Origin: Cotesia glomerata | Lineage: Eukaryota > Arthropoda > Insecta > Hymenoptera > Braconidae | Direction of reading: 5' to 3' | Assembly (NCBI RefSeq): GCF_020080835.1 | Contig: NC_058166.1 | Coordinates: forward strand, 14,657,043 to 14,721,042 | Length of the DNA stretch: 64,000 nucleotides | Part shown: positions 10,736-23,258 of the stretch, piece after piece | Position numbering within the stretch: position 1 is the first letter of the stretch | How the letters are laid out: every line of letters begins with the position of its first letter | The notes under the pieces: model-generated | Seen by the model: only the letters and a program-made list of their open reading frames with translations | What the model was told of the DNA's origin: nothing | Databases searched by the model: none | Position numbers and translations under genes: made by a program

Positions 10736-13700
10736 CGTTACTTTATTCATATTTTGTTATTATTATTATTTATTTTTATACTTACACTTTTGAATACATT
10801 ATGTATTACCACTAGTATGTATGAATCAAGTAAACTTTTATTTTTCGTAACATGTTTAGCTACTAAAACTTGTCAAACCTGATAAATTCACTTCAGTAAA
10901 TAACAACGATGCTTTTATATGATCACAGGGGGACAACAAGAAAAAATAATGTCGATGTGTACATTAATGCTCAATCTTTAGAAGTCGTAAAAAAAAAAAA
11001 AAATAACAACCAGAACAAATCTAGACGCACTTGGTCAGCTGTGACGGTTGTGTTAAAAAAGTAAATGACGTTATAAAAATAAAATAAAGATTTATATTTT
11101 TAAAACCGAAATATGATCCTTTAAACTTTACAACTAAATACGATGACTCAAAAGTATTTTTTTTCTTTCCCGACGAGACATGTGGAATTTAGTCTCCATG
11201 TGTTTAGAAATATGAAACGTCAGCATGCCAATTCTTTACTATACTCTCACCCTTACTTACACTGCAGGATTTAAATTATTTTCAAGAGGTAAATGTCCTG
11301 AGGGGATTAGTCCCTAGGACCTTTAAATTCGATTCTTTTAAATTGAAACTTGGGTTGTAAATTATTACCGACAATAAATGCTGGGGATATTTAATTATTC
11401 GTTGCTCATTCACAATTTGTTTAATTTCAGTTTGAATGGTATTGATTTTATGGAAGGTCACTCAGGTTTTTTTTTTTTTTGTAACTAAATTATCCACAAG
11501 ATTGTTTCTTTGCTAATTAACAGTTGAATAAGGAAAATTTATGTTTTATGATACAAAAATTTGTTTAAAAAGAAAAATTAAGAAATCTTTTGAAGAAACT
11601 CAGTTGTCTGGTGTTAAGAATTTATTCTCTTGGTATCTAAACTCTTGGATTAAAATATCTGTAGTTTCGGTCGATAAATATTGTAAGATAATTTATTATG
11701 CTATTTAAATCCGAAGAGGTTTTAATCTCTGTTCAGTTTTAACCAATTTACTGCACTAAAATAGAGATAAAATTTTTTAGTGACAAAAAACACTCAGATT
11801 TGAATCCTAAGCTAACTTAAAAAAATTTTGGAGTATAATATTTAGATATTTAATTTTACTCAAAAACATAACAAATAAAATTCATATATAAATCTGCAGA
11901 AATTTTAATGTTGGTACTGAAATAATTATTTAATTACACTTCTTATTGAAATTAAATTGTTCATTTATAAAGAATAAATTTTATTGGCAAAATTTGATAA
12001 ATATTGAAAATATTAGTGAATAAATTGAGCAACATTTTTTAAATATAAAAAAGGAATATTGAATGTCATTCTAAACAATTTAATATTGAATAAAATCGAA
12101 GTGACTATCTAAAATTGTTGTTTTTTTGTTAAATAGAATTAGTTAATTGATTTATTGAAAAAATGAATTCAAAACCTGAATTACTATCTAAATATTTTAG
12201 TTCTTTCAGTATAATTCAAAATAATTTTCTAAGAAATGAATAAAATTTAAAAAAACAAATGAAATTATTTGGAGTTAATAAAATAATTAATTCTGATAAT
12301 TGATCTAAAAAATTCATCAAAGATTCATTATAAAAAATTGTATAACTACACCGATAATATTCGAATAAAAACCCAATTTTTAAATCATTAATAAAATATT
12401 CAGAAAGTAATTAACAAGTTGAGAAATAATAATTGTTTTCAACAAATAAAATTATTTGGAATTAATAAAATAATTAATTCTGATAATTAATATAAAAAAT
12501 TAATTGTAAAAAATTTTAGAGAAGAAATAATATTTGTTTAAATTCAGTCAATTAAAGATAACTGGTATGTCTAAATTTTATTATAATTTTGAAAGTAACA
12601 ATACTTATTTATTTATTTATTATTATAAGAGTGAGAGGAGAATATTAAAGAAATTATTTCTTACATACATAAATTCTAGTAAGCCAGTAAAAATTGCGTT
12701 GACCTATATTTAGCCACGTGTATATTTTCATAGAAAAATTTAAATTTATAATATAAAATTCAGTGTTTTTATTATATTATTATCAACAATTATCTTTTGT
12801 TATTAAACTCGGTATTATCTAGCTCTAACGATTATGAAAATATAAACCATACTTACAAATAATATTTAATAACTAAATAAATGTCATACGATACATCGCA
12901 AATGGAAACATAGTCACCACTATACTACGTGTTTTAAAATAACACTGATAAGAAGTTCATAGTTTACTGATTATAATAAAAATAATTATTAAAATGGACT
13001 TTTAAAATATATGTATTTTAATTCTAAATTCATTGAGTATTAAAAAATAACTCATCAAAATAAATAGTATACGTGACATGTAATAATATAATAATTATCT
13101 TTACACTGATAAACTTTTGTCGAGTCTTTTGTCTACAATCATATCGTCGCTTGTTATTTAAAAGAAAAAATAAATAAATAAAAAAAAAACTCTTATCTTT
13201 TTCTGTATTAAAAAATACATAAAGAAATTATTTGTTAATTAACAATAAAAATTATTATTATACTTCGCGCTATCAAGTGTTTAATTTTTTTTTTATTAGT
13301 AAATTGTATGAAGAAATAAATAATAACTCGTAATGTAAGTAGGGGGTAATCAAAATTAATTGAAGGTCATTGGATCTATTGATCTTGAAATAAATAAATA
13401 GAATGATAATAATAATAATAAAAATAATTAAATATAAAGAGCATAATTGAAGCAAAAAATAGAATTGATTAAATTAAATGAAATGTGATAAAAAAAATGA
13501 AGAAAAACACCATGACATTATTTATTATATAAAAGAGTTGAGGAAGAATGTTAACAGCAGGGAATGGAGGGAAAGTTTTGTGAGATAGATGCTGAGTCAC
13601 TTTTATACGTACACATTTATACATAAATATATACGTACATTGTATAGCTTGTGTTGAAGCAGGTCCGTTTGTTACCATTCGTTTCTATCGCCAATGCCAC

Positions 13701-14364
13701 TTTATCTTCAATTCAACGTTTAGTTGTCTCTTATACAACTGAACATAACAACACAACTTTAATGTATCTATACAATAAATACGTGTATTCCGAATGTGAT
13801 GTGATACGACGTGTGTGCTTTCACTCGTTCCATTTTGTCAACCAATAGACATTTATCTTCTCATGTATATGTTAACTGTATAAATAAATTTATTATATTT
13901 TTCGTAAATTTGTTTGTAATTTACAACCATTCTTTCACAGTATTTTTCTCTTCCTTTTAAGAAATTTAAATGCTTTTGATGTATTATAATTTTGTTTTTT
14001 AAGTAAATTTAATTTATAATTTATTACTCAACAGTTGAATCAAATTGTAACTACGCTACATTTTTTTTAGAATTAAATTATAGTGTTTGGTTTCAAGGTC
14101 ATCAGATTTTTTTAAATAAAATGCATGCAGAGAGGGCACGCCTGAATCACTATTTAACTTTCAAGGTAGCCTCGCGATTTAAAGATACATATTAAAAAGT
14201 GTTTTTTAAATTTTTAACCGCGAGTTACGAAATTCATAATATTTATGTTGTTTAAAATTTAGACACAATTTATTACGGTAAACATTAAGGTATTTTTCAA
14301 ACATTATTTGCTGTACGTTTCATATTGACAAAAATAGTACCGCTTTCAGCGTTTACAAGATTAT

Positions 14365-14491
14365 TGCACGCCTCATAGGCGAAGCAGATAAGGTGCTTTA
14401 TACTCGTCTTATAAAAATCAAGCGATTTCCTGAACTACAATTGTCTCAATTTTATTATGAAAAATGAGATTATGACATTATGAGGCGTGCA
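14365..14491. repeat. Short element with 12-bp TIRs (TGCACGCCTCAT)
   Basis: TGCACGCCTCAT (14365-14376) and ATGAGGCGTGCA (14480-14491) are perfect inverted repeats bounding 127 bp of non-coding sequence. A related GGCACGCCTGAA occurs upstream at about 14136. No target duplication is certain. Confidence 0.4.
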
Positions 14492-15062
14492 CTTTTGGAT
14501 TTTCCAAACTTTTTTCAAATATTTTCTTCAAATATTTATTCTAAAGCCAAGAATTAATTTTTTCGTCAAATGAATTTTAATAAATTTCGAGAAAAGATTC
14601 CATTGAAAAATTCTAAAAATTTTACCAAGCCAAATTCAAATAATTATTCATAAAAAAAACTGAGGTGATAAAAATCAATCATTCTATCCGGTTGTTTGTT
14701 TATAAATTCACGTTTCGTTGGTTTTTTTCTAACATTTAATCTGCAAACAGTAAATTTACATACTTGATCCCGTATCATATAATAAATATAATTACAACAA
14801 TTAATATAAAATCCTACAAATTTTTTATTATTCAAATAAAATTTTGAATTTATTAAAAAAAATTATATTAGATAATAATAATAATCATTATCTACAATAA
14901 TCTAAAACTCTTACATAATTTCAATCTAATTATCAAATAATTGAAATAAACAAATAGATTTGATTAGATAAAATCCACAAGTGTGTCCTAGATCGATGGA
15001 TAGAAACTTTATCACATATATGAGTAATGTAGGATTAAATTGCAATGTAAATATATTTACTA

Positions 15063-15068
<6 letters not shown>

Positions 15069-15128
<60 letters not shown>
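15069..15128. repeat. TA microsatellite (about 60 bp)
   Basis: This is an almost pure TA dinucleotide run; it generates Ile-Tyr shadow ORFs with no coding meaning. Confidence 0.9.
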
Positions 15129-15129
<1 letters not shown>

Positions 15130-15480
15130 CATTGAATACAAACGTATGCGTGAGAAATATTCAACTAGTGGATTATCAAGTGAATTATTTATATCCATCA
15201 TAGATATATTTTATCAAAAAGACTTAAGAGAGGCGTACACGTGTTTACTCACATATATATATTTATCATGACACATATATATGAAGCATAAATCGATGAG
15301 TAATGAAAGCAAGTGACAAGTGATAAAAAAATTAACTAAAAAAGTACCAGCGGAGGGGAGTGCTTAAAGAAGTAATAAAAATACGCCGATGGAGGAGAAA
15401 AAGAAGAAGAAGAAGAATAAGAAAAACGAAGAAGTAAAAGACATAGTGGTTTAGTCGGTGGTTACTCATGTATTATATAT

Positions 15481-15483
<3 letters not shown>

Positions 15484-15524
<41 letters not shown>
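15484..15524. repeat. TA microsatellite (about 40 bp)
   Basis: This pure TA run lies between AG-rich sequence (AAGAAGAAGAAG, 15400-15416) and a less AT-rich block (15525-15850) in which no gene was recognised. Confidence 0.9.
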
Positions 15525-15526
<2 letters not shown>

Positions 15527-15849
15527 CGAGAAGAGCAAGGCGTAGCAGGCCTTTGACCTCCTCTCAGTATCCCTTCTCCAACGAATCACACGTTTGTCGA
15601 CCTGCATTCATCGTGTAAGCGTGCAACACACATTGCTACATTATACATATTGTACATATAATATATTGGTGTAGTTTAGTAGTAGGTGTAGTGTAGACTA
15701 GAGTGTTGTGTATATAGTACATAACGATACAATATCATACCACGTCGTCTACTGACAATATATAAACGTGAAACTTACGACTAAGTGTATTATAACCTCC
15801 CACGCAACAAACAGACGCTAAAGGTCACGCCTTAACGAGCTCTCACTTC

Positions 15850-16700
15850 ATCGTTATTTTTTTTATTTATTATTTATTTTTTTGTTTCTTCATACATGTT
15901 TTTATTATTAAGCACTAACAATAAATTACTCTTCTTTTATTTATTCAAACGTTATTTATATTTTTAAATACTTCTGTACGAATGTATGACTTTTTAAACT
16001 TTTTGCATGCTCCAATTTTTTTTGTCAGCTATTCAGCGAATTTTACTAAATTTTTTTAGTGAAAAATTTTGAAGATTTTATAATAGACAATTGCATTTTT
16101 AAAGAAGATATATATGTCTTGAAGCTCAATTTAAAATGATTTATTTTTAAATACTTCTGTACGAATGTATGACTTTTAAAACTTTTTGCATGCTCCAATT
16201 TTTTTTGTCAGTTATTCAGCGAATTTCACTAAATTTTTTTTATAAAATTTAGTGAAAAATATTGAAGATTTTATAATAGGCAATTTAATTTTTAAAGAAG
16301 ATATAGATGTCTTGAAGCTCAATTTAAAATGATTTATTTTTTAATTTTCAAATTAATAAGTTGTTTTTTTTTTTATTTATTATTTATTTTTTTATTTTTT
16401 TATACATGTTTTTATTGTTAAGCACTAACAATAAATTACTCTTTTATTTATTCAAACGTTATTTATATTTTTAAATACTTCTGTACGAGTTGTATGACTT
16501 TTTAAACTTTTTCCATGCTCCAATTTTTTTTTGTCAGGTATTCAGCGAATTTTACTAAATTTTTTTGATAAAAATTAGTAAAAAATATTAAAGATTTTAT
16601 AATAGGCAATTGAATTTTTAAAGAAGATATAGATGTCTTGAAGCTCAATTTAAAATGATTTATTTTTAAATCTTCAATTAATAAGTTGTTTTTTTTATTT
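15850..16700. repeat. Complex tandem repeat (182-bp and larger units)
   Basis: The segment TTTTTAAATACTTCTGTACG recurs at about 15961, 16143 and 16470. Each is followed by CTCCAATTTTTTTTGTCAG, a TTATAATAG box and GTCTTGAAGCTCAATTTAAA. The upstream block with CATACATGTTTTTATT and AAGCACTAACAATAAATTAC occurs twice (about 15890 and 16403). A unit was first tandemly doubled, then a larger segment re-duplicated. Confidence 0.7.
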
Positions 16701-16779
16701 ATACTATTCAATAAAAACGGTTCAGTTAGGGGATTACTTTTTATTTTTTTTTTCTTGTGATTAATTACACACGGACTGA

Positions 16780-16935
16780 GGTCAGTGTTTGAACGATGTG
16801 ATGTGATGGAAATACCATTGAAAACGTTTATCTTCGTCTGGATGACGCGCAAGTCGACAGATGCTCGGATCGTTATTCGCAAGATGGCCGTCCGACGTCG
16901 TCGTCTTGCTACTCGTCGACACGTGACCCCGTATA
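16780..16935. promoter_or_regulatory. CpG-rich island with YY1-like motif and E-box
   Basis: About 150 bases are much richer in GC and CpG than their surroundings. They contain CAAGATGGCCGTCCGACG (YY1/Pho-like AAGATGGCC core, 16880-16889) and CACGTG (16920-16925). The ORFs across it on both strands are short and unlike any family I know. It may be the promoter or first non-coding exon of a gene outside the window, or an upstream KDM3 promoter. Confidence 0.3.
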
Positions 16936-19795
16936 TACTATCAATGTCTTTTATACATATTATTATCTATAGTTACTTGTATTCAGGTTTTTACTATCAA
17001 AATATTGCATTAAAAACTTGGAAAAAAATTTTTTTCTTGCCTAAAAAATATTTAGGAACATTATTATTTTAATTGGAGTAAAATTTTATTGAGCCTTTTT
17101 TAAAAAAAAATTTTTTTACTGTGATAAGTGTACTTTACGTATTTTTAAAACGTAATTCAACTGCAATTAAGAAACGTATGGCATTTTTTAAAGATAATAA
17201 AAAAATATGATAAGATAAATTTAATAACTTTTGTTATTGATAATTCTTCTATGTCAATAATTTCTAACACATTTATATTTTAATAATAATGATAATGAAG
17301 CGTTAAATTAAGTGATCATGATCAGTATTGTGAAAGATGATATTAATATTAATATTAACAAGGTTTTAAACTCAGTAAGTTTTTATAAGGAATTTAAATA
17401 TATTATTTTAAACCTGTATAAGAATATCATTGACGTAAAGTTGAATAAAATCAAATAAGTCAAATACTTATGTAATATATTGACAGAAAGGTGAGTGCCT
17501 CGAGTGGTTGACTTGTAAATGTAATACACCCGTTTCATGTTATTTTAAATATATTATATATGTAACACATATATAAACTCAATTTGAATATTCGAGTACA
17601 TACGATGTCGTATTCATTAATAGCCTTTGTCAAATACAAATATATGAGTTATTTAATCATTGATGTAATTAATAAACCAAAGGTAAAACTTATACATATG
17701 AAATGGAAGTTTAAATGATATTAAATCTTAATGGGAAACTGTAAATTTGAATCACAATTATTTTCATTGTTTTTAATTAAGCTTTATCATTAAGAAAATA
17801 ATTGCTTTAATAGGAAATTTGATATTAAAAAAATTTTAATTAAAGTACTAACTGTACCAGCTACATTTAATTATCTGAAATTTAAATAATTATTATTTGT
17901 TCATTATTTCATCACTTGCTTAATTTAATTGATGATTTAAGAATAAAATTTTTTTTTTCCTTTAAATATTATTGGTATAAATAATTGTACAATTTTTCAA
18001 AAATAATTTTTTGAATAAAAACGACAGAAAGAATTTTATTTTAATTTTTTCAATAATTATTTGGCTCTTAAAATTTTTTTTAGGAAAAAAATAAAATATT
18101 TTTATAGAAATTAAAATTTTTTATTTATAAAATTTTCTTTAATTTATTAAGTATTATATTATCTAATATGATTCAAAATTTCAAAAATATAGTCATTAAA
18201 ATTTAAATATTCTCTATAAATAAAAAATTAAATTTCAATTAGCAGGACAATTAAATATTAACTACGAAACTAAAATTAAAAGCTCTACAGATTTTCATAC
18301 GAACATAAATTTAAACTTCTATATAAATTTTTAAGTACAATTAAATGGGTCGACAATGTTTAACAATTTTCTATTAAATTATAAAAATATAATCCAGGTC
18401 ACATTGTTGGATTTTAAAAATAAAATCAATCCACGAATAAAAAAAAAATATTTTATTTAATTTAAAATAAATGAACATGCGTTGTTTTATTACTGAGTAA
18501 TAAAATCTTTATCTCGGTTAGTTACATAGTATCATTAATTAAATATAATACGCGTCATTTTTTAAACATTAAACATAATAATAATAAATAACAATTTAAA
18601 AGAATGTAATAGATTGCATTTACCGAGTGACTAAGTTATCCCGCGTCTAAGACTTTATTATCTATACCATGACAATTACCGCGGTGAATAAGTATGAATA
18701 AGTGAATAAGTGATGCGGAGCGGCGTCCGGGGGCGGGGGCGGGGGTGAACCAGCCGCTGCGGGTGTACCGTATAGTAGAATCGTCGCGTATTAGTCACGC
18801 TGTTATTTTGCCGGTAACAGAGCAGAGAGCAACAGAACTAAACACTACTGTATATGTAACAGTATAAGTAATAGTGAATATGTAGGTACTAACTCGCGAC
18901 ACAATGCCTGACTACTCTACATGCAAGGTCGTCATTGTCTATCCTTGAATTATCCGTCACTAAAAACAAAATACATATATAAACACCGGCTCAGACGCAC
19001 ACTTACATAGATAGTTAAAAAGTTGTTAACCTGTCTGATGATTTGTCTGACAGAGACAGATGTTCAAAAGTTTAAATTGGATAATCCGTAAAACATCATT
19101 CACACACACACTGTTACAAAAAATAACAGTTTGGGTTTCTTTCAATCTCGCTTTCCATGAAACGCACGTGGATCGATAGAACGCACTTCCCCTCTAGGAA
19201 TCTGCAGAGGGGTTCTACATATAAACTCCTCTATCCCCGTCCATGTATGCATGCACGCATACATACACACTATAAAGACAAAATATACAGAGATACGCAA
19301 CTCCCACGTTGTTCCGAGATTAAACTGTCACCGCGGGAGATACGAAGGGACAGGCTACGTACTTACACAATATATTTATATATATGTCTTCTCGTTGAAC
19401 TCTTTTTCTTTATCTCCATCATTCCCTCTTTCATCTTCAACCTTTATTTTATCCAATACCGACTAAAATTATTTTTACTTAGCTTGTATACGAAAAAAAT
19501 TTCGCAAAAAAAAAGTTTATTAAAATTTCCATTTTTTATCGCGTACAAAATCATAAAATAATACGAAAAAATCATCTGTAGTTGGAATTAATAAATGACA
19601 AATTAAACAATCATGTTATTGTTATTATTGCAACGTTTCGACTCTTTATTGAGTCTTTATCAGGCTCTGAAAAATCTATACATAAATTTATAAATACAAT
19701 CCAATTCTATTACAATTAATTAAGTTTGTTAAAATGTAAATTTAAGAATTTTACTCCAAATTTTTGTATATGTCGTAATTTTTTTTAATTTTACA
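16936..19795. other. AT-rich intergenic DNA between candidate regulatory islands
   Basis: No gene was recognised. Sequence from 17000 to 18660 is very AT-rich. 18850-19560 is more mixed, with CA-rich runs (CACACACAC near 19099) and an ORF (19157-19561) that has no motif and ends in homopolymer-derived residues. Confidence 0.5.
18700..18850. promoter_or_regulatory. GC island with G-rich tract
   Basis: The densest GC stretch in the upstream 20 kb contains GATGCGGAGCGGCGTCC, a GGGGGCGGGGGCGGGGG tract (Sp1/KLF-type boxes) and GCCGCTGCGGGTG. It lies 4.4 kb upstream of the KDM3 start with no adjacent ORF. It is a candidate distal promoter or enhancer. The G tract could also form a quadruplex. Confidence 0.35.
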
Positions 19796-20351
19796 CTAAT
19801 AGAAGAATTTATTTGTATCAAAAAATATTTGTTAATAGTTAACAAATCATTTATTACACGAAAAGAATAAGATGACACTGGATATCATCCCAGATTATAC
19901 TCAGTGATATCTGTAGCAATAAAACATTTCAGATAGTAGCTAGTATAATCCAGATTATACTGAGTGATATACAGAGACATGTATATGAAGAATACATATA
20001 CTGTATAAAAGATATACAAATTACATCCATTGTAGTTTGGATAATACTCATTGTAATCTGGATTATACTAATTACTATCTGAAATTTTTTTTCACTCAGT
20101 ATAATCTGGGATGATATCCTGTGTCATTTTGTTTTTTCCATGTAGAGAGCACTTTTTATTATTAAACAAACATTTTTTAGTATTTAAAATGATTTGTTTG
20201 TATTTAATAAATCTGATATTCATTTATTAAATATTAATAAATCTTTTTAAATACTAAGAAATATTTGTTAAGGACTAAAAAGTGATCTCTAATAAATGAT
20301 TTGTTAAATATTAACAAATATTTTTAATTATAAACAAATTCTTCTATCAGA
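19796..20351. mobile_element. Foldback element with nested insertion
   Basis: An outer inverted repeat begins TAATAGAAGAATTT and ends with the matching complement near 20348. Arms share CAAATATTTGTTAATA-type and TTAACAAATCATTTATTA segments. The left arm is interrupted at 19857-20142 by a second foldback, while the right arm keeps the uninterrupted sequence. Confidence 0.65.
19857..20142. mobile_element. CACGGAAA foldback MITE, copy 1
   Basis: This 286-bp element has TIRs starting CACGAAAAGAATAAGATGAC, an extended inverted pair with ATCATCCCAGATTATACTCA, and TA duplicated at both sides (19855-19856 and 20143-20144). Repeated CCAGATTATACTGAGTGATA units fill the interior. Confidence 0.75.
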
Positions 20352-21400
20352 ATACATAACTGAGGTAATTACATTTATTTGAAATTTTATGAAATTAAAA
20401 AAATTTTTTTAATTTTAATATTATTAAAAAAAATACAGAATTTGATTGAAAATTGTTTAATTTTTTTGATAAACTTCAAAATTTTTTTTTTTTAAAAAGA
20501 AAGTTATCTCGAGATTTATCTTGAAATGTGTAAACAGTTGTATTTATATTAAATACATCTTTATTAGTATTAATCCAAGATTTAATCTATTGAATGTTAT
20601 ATTTATTTATACTAATGTAATCATTGTAGTGTTGAAATTTTTGTACATGTATAATAATATTAATATGATTTAAGAAAAACAATATTTAATCAAGATTATT
20701 TTAGAGAATTTCATTGAACCAAATAAAAATTAAACCAGGAGAAAATTTTTAATTCAATAAATTTTTTCTTTGATTAAAAACAATTAAATTATTCAAGATT
20801 ATTTCCTCTCAAATCAAGATAATTTTTTTTTTATAAGTGTAATTAAATCTAAAAATTTTATTTCTAAGATAAAAAAATTAACTTATGAATTTAAACTTGC
20901 AACTTTTTTAACGTCTCTTAGATAACTATAGTCATCTATCTATTTTTTCTTGTCTCAGACAATTGCTATTACTCATTATTATATGGTACAATGTAAATTA
21001 TTATATATTTTAGATTATATTCCAGATGAAACTGTATAAAAATTAATTAATTATTTACTTATTATAACAAATTATAATTCTCGCTTGTACTACACCTTTT
21101 ACTACTAAGTTATACTAAGATATACTCCGTATAAACTTTTCAGTGACCCTGTTATTGGCTTTACAGCTGTTGGGTCTCATTATATTCAAATAAATAAATA
21201 AACAAATTTTGTTTATTCAAACCAAAAACTTCTTGAAAATATTTTCGTTTAATTTCAATAGAATTAAAATTTATCCAAAATAAAAAGCAATATTACCAAC
21301 TAATAAAAACTAAAGAATGATCCTAACATAAGTAAAATAATAATGCAAGGACATCAACAATTTTCTCTCAACTTTTTACTAAAATTTTTTTCTCCTTATC
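20352..21400. other. AT-rich DNA upstream of KDM3, nothing recognised
   Basis: There is no ORF above 60 codons. It contains T/A-rich tracts and TTCAAGAAAA-like MITE debris (about 20660-20840). Confidence 0.5.
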
Positions 21401-21519
21401 CTCTTCCTGGTCTGAGTACATATGTACACAGAACGTAGATAAATAAATAAAATCCACATATCTTTCGTGTGTGAGTGAACGCATGGCAGTATATTTTTTG
21501 CGACCGGATAGAAGTCGTG

Positions 21520-21620
21520 GCTGAGTTGGCCGCTCGGCGGTCGGTCACGGAGTACGGAGTACGGAGTACGGAGAGAGTGAGCGAGCGAGAGAGAGCCGGG
21601 TTGAGCAATTGGGTTGTGTA
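21520..21620. promoter_or_regulatory. GAGA-rich, GC-rich candidate KDM3 promoter segment
   Basis: About 1.6 kb upstream of the KDM3 start, a short GC-rich stretch contains four tandem TACGGAG-type units (about 21550-21572) running into GAGAGAGTGAGCGAGCGAGAGAGAG-like sequence. GAGA tracts mark many insect promoters. No clear TATA box or initiator decides a start site. The whole interval 21400-22460 is less AT-rich than its surroundings. The placement as the KDM3 promoter is inferred from position only. Confidence 0.4.
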
Positions 21621-21838
21621 TTTAATAACGCTGACTGAGAGAGGAAGCGAGTAGAGTCCCGTGGAGTTCAATACATATACATACCCACAACAAATGTGTG
21701 AGTGCTCGTAGTCAGTCGCGAACGAGGGGGCGACCAAGTGCCAGTAAATAAGGGGTAGGGCTGGGGTTCTGTTCTGTTCCAGGGTGACTAGTCGTCACAG
21801 AGACATTTACACAGCCAAATTAAAGACCCACTCACACA

Positions 21839-21852
21839 GTTATATTTATATA

Positions 21853-21907
<55 letters not shown>

Positions 21908-21911
21908 GCTG

Positions 21912-21963
<52 letters not shown>

Positions 21964-21992
21964 TGTATGTATATATATATATGTATATGTGT

Positions 21993-22031
<39 letters not shown>
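21839..22031. repeat. Long compound TA/TATG microsatellite in KDM3 upstream region
   Basis: About 190 bases of TA repeats are interrupted by GTATG, TGCTGC and GTAGA. It divides the GAGA-rich promoter-like segment from the leader region and is likely highly polymorphic. Confidence 0.9.
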
Positions 22032-22035
<4 letters not shown>

Positions 22036-22179
22036 TAAATGTAAATTGTTGCGAACAAGTACGAGTAGAGTGTTTGGTTGAGTTGTGTGCCAATACAACA
22101 ACGTTTTCTCGATTCTCGTACTATACAGTACATAGGTAAAGTACTATACCTATGTACTACACCTATTACCGTCTATACC

Positions 22180-23242
22180 CTGTGAATAGTAAGAGTTCGA
22201 GTTGGAGCAGAGTAAGAGGGAGTAAGGAGCAGAGAAGAGAAGAGAAGAGAAGCGCATATAATGTGTATGTATTATGCCAACCAGTGTGGAATACTCCCAG
22301 TACTTCTGAGCAATAGTGGGGGAAGCTACCACAATATTGGCGTCTAAGCGGCAGCTCAAGAGAGGGGTTAAAACGAACTTCCCTGTGGTGGGGGCGCTAC
22401 GTTCTCAACGCTGCTGCAGTAGAGTAGCGGCCTTCGACGCGGTTTGATTATACGGCTATAACGTGTGAAAGCGCCGTTAATTTTTTCTCCGACCTCATTT
22501 AATAATCCTATAAGTTATATTATTTATTAATTATAACAATAATTAATATATGAGGTATTTAAATATCCGTGATTGGATTAAAGTGAAGACTTCTATCGGA
22601 TATATATTTTATTTTTTATTTTATTGTACTCCGAGAGTCCAAGGTCTTTTGTTCTTGTGAATACTATTGTAAGAGACGTGCTGCGATTAGCCTCGCTCTC
22701 TTTCCGCTAAAGGATACGTTTCAATAAGGCTCTCATCTTTCATTTATTTATTATTATTATCAACAACTGTGAAGTGAATTTAATAAATAAATAAAAATTA
22801 TTGGAAATCTCCGTGATGGTGCAGCAAGTGAATCTTTTTTTCAAGTTTTGGATTTAAATACTAAAATTTTGGTTTTTATTTTTTAGTTATAGTTACTGTG
22901 ACTATTGTTATTATTTTAAGAAGGGGAGTTCGCCGTTATCTCTCGAGAGAGTACTAATGTATAGTGAGTGAAGATGGCACAGTGATACAGGAGTTTTAAT
23001 AGCAGTGAGGTCATTAACCTGTGAGAATACTAGAATAATATTATTTTTGTTTTTTTATTATTGTTGTTTTATAAATAATAATATTTTTGTAATTAACAGT
23101 GAGAGTGCGGTGTGTTGAATGGTGAATTGGTGATTTAATTATAAATGATGATACTGAGTAATTATTGCTCGTTATTGTCATTGTTATTGTTGTTGGTAAT
23201 ATTATTGGGATCAGGATCAGGATCAGCATTTGCTAGTGAAAA
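22180..23242 (+). other. Probable KDM3 5' leader and proximal promoter
   Basis: This stretch has no long ORF on the + strand. It contains an AGAGA/GAAGA purine repeat (about 22230-22255), a GC-rich patch with GGTGGGGGCGC (about 22385-22440), and several upstream ATGs with very short ORFs (for example 22815, 22960 and 22974). A possible intron acceptor (TAATTAACAG, ends 23100) follows a T-rich tract, so the leader may be spliced and many upstream ATGs removed. The boundaries are not determinable from sequence. Confidence 0.4.
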
Positions 23243-23258
23243 ATGCCACCGGTGCTAG
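23145..23258 (+). promoter_or_regulatory. Leader ORF (uORF) overlapping the KDM3 start codon
   Basis: Two adjacent ATGs (23145, 23148) open a 37-codon ORF that ends at TAG 23256-23258, overlapping the main ATG (23243) by 16 bases in another frame. The predicted peptide has a polar N-terminus, a long Leu/Val/Ile core and a Ser/Gly-rich stretch ending AFA before SEKC, like a secretory signal peptide. Much of the Leu comes from TTG/TTA simple sequence, so the resemblance may be accidental. The overlap itself would be expected to depress translation from the main start if this leader is in the mRNA. The second ATG has A at -3. Confidence 0.55.

Larger units (their letters stand above)
10394..16779. 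other. AT-rich intergenic DNA with microsatellites and small repeats
   Basis: Apart from the features listed separately, this is A/T homopolymer-rich sequence with short ORFs lacking domains. A block at 13540-13860 is somewhat less AT-rich. Its overlapping ORFs on both strands (60-69 codons) show no motif. Confidence 0.5.

Noticed and set aside
16502..16882. 126-codon minus-strand ORF
   Set aside because: It runs through the tandem repeat and is Asn/Lys/Ile-rich, as AT-rich non-coding DNA translates; no motif is present.
19157..19561. 134-codon ORF
   Set aside because: No domain is visible, it ends in homopolymer-derived residues, and no splice sites or partner exons are convincing.
21396..21737. 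113-codon minus-strand ORF over the GAGA region
   Set aside because: It is Ser/Thr-rich sequence complementary to GAGA repeats; promoter DNA is the simpler explanation.
21784..22139. Overlapping Tyr/Ile-rich ORFs on both strands
   Set aside because: They are pure translation of TA microsatellite.
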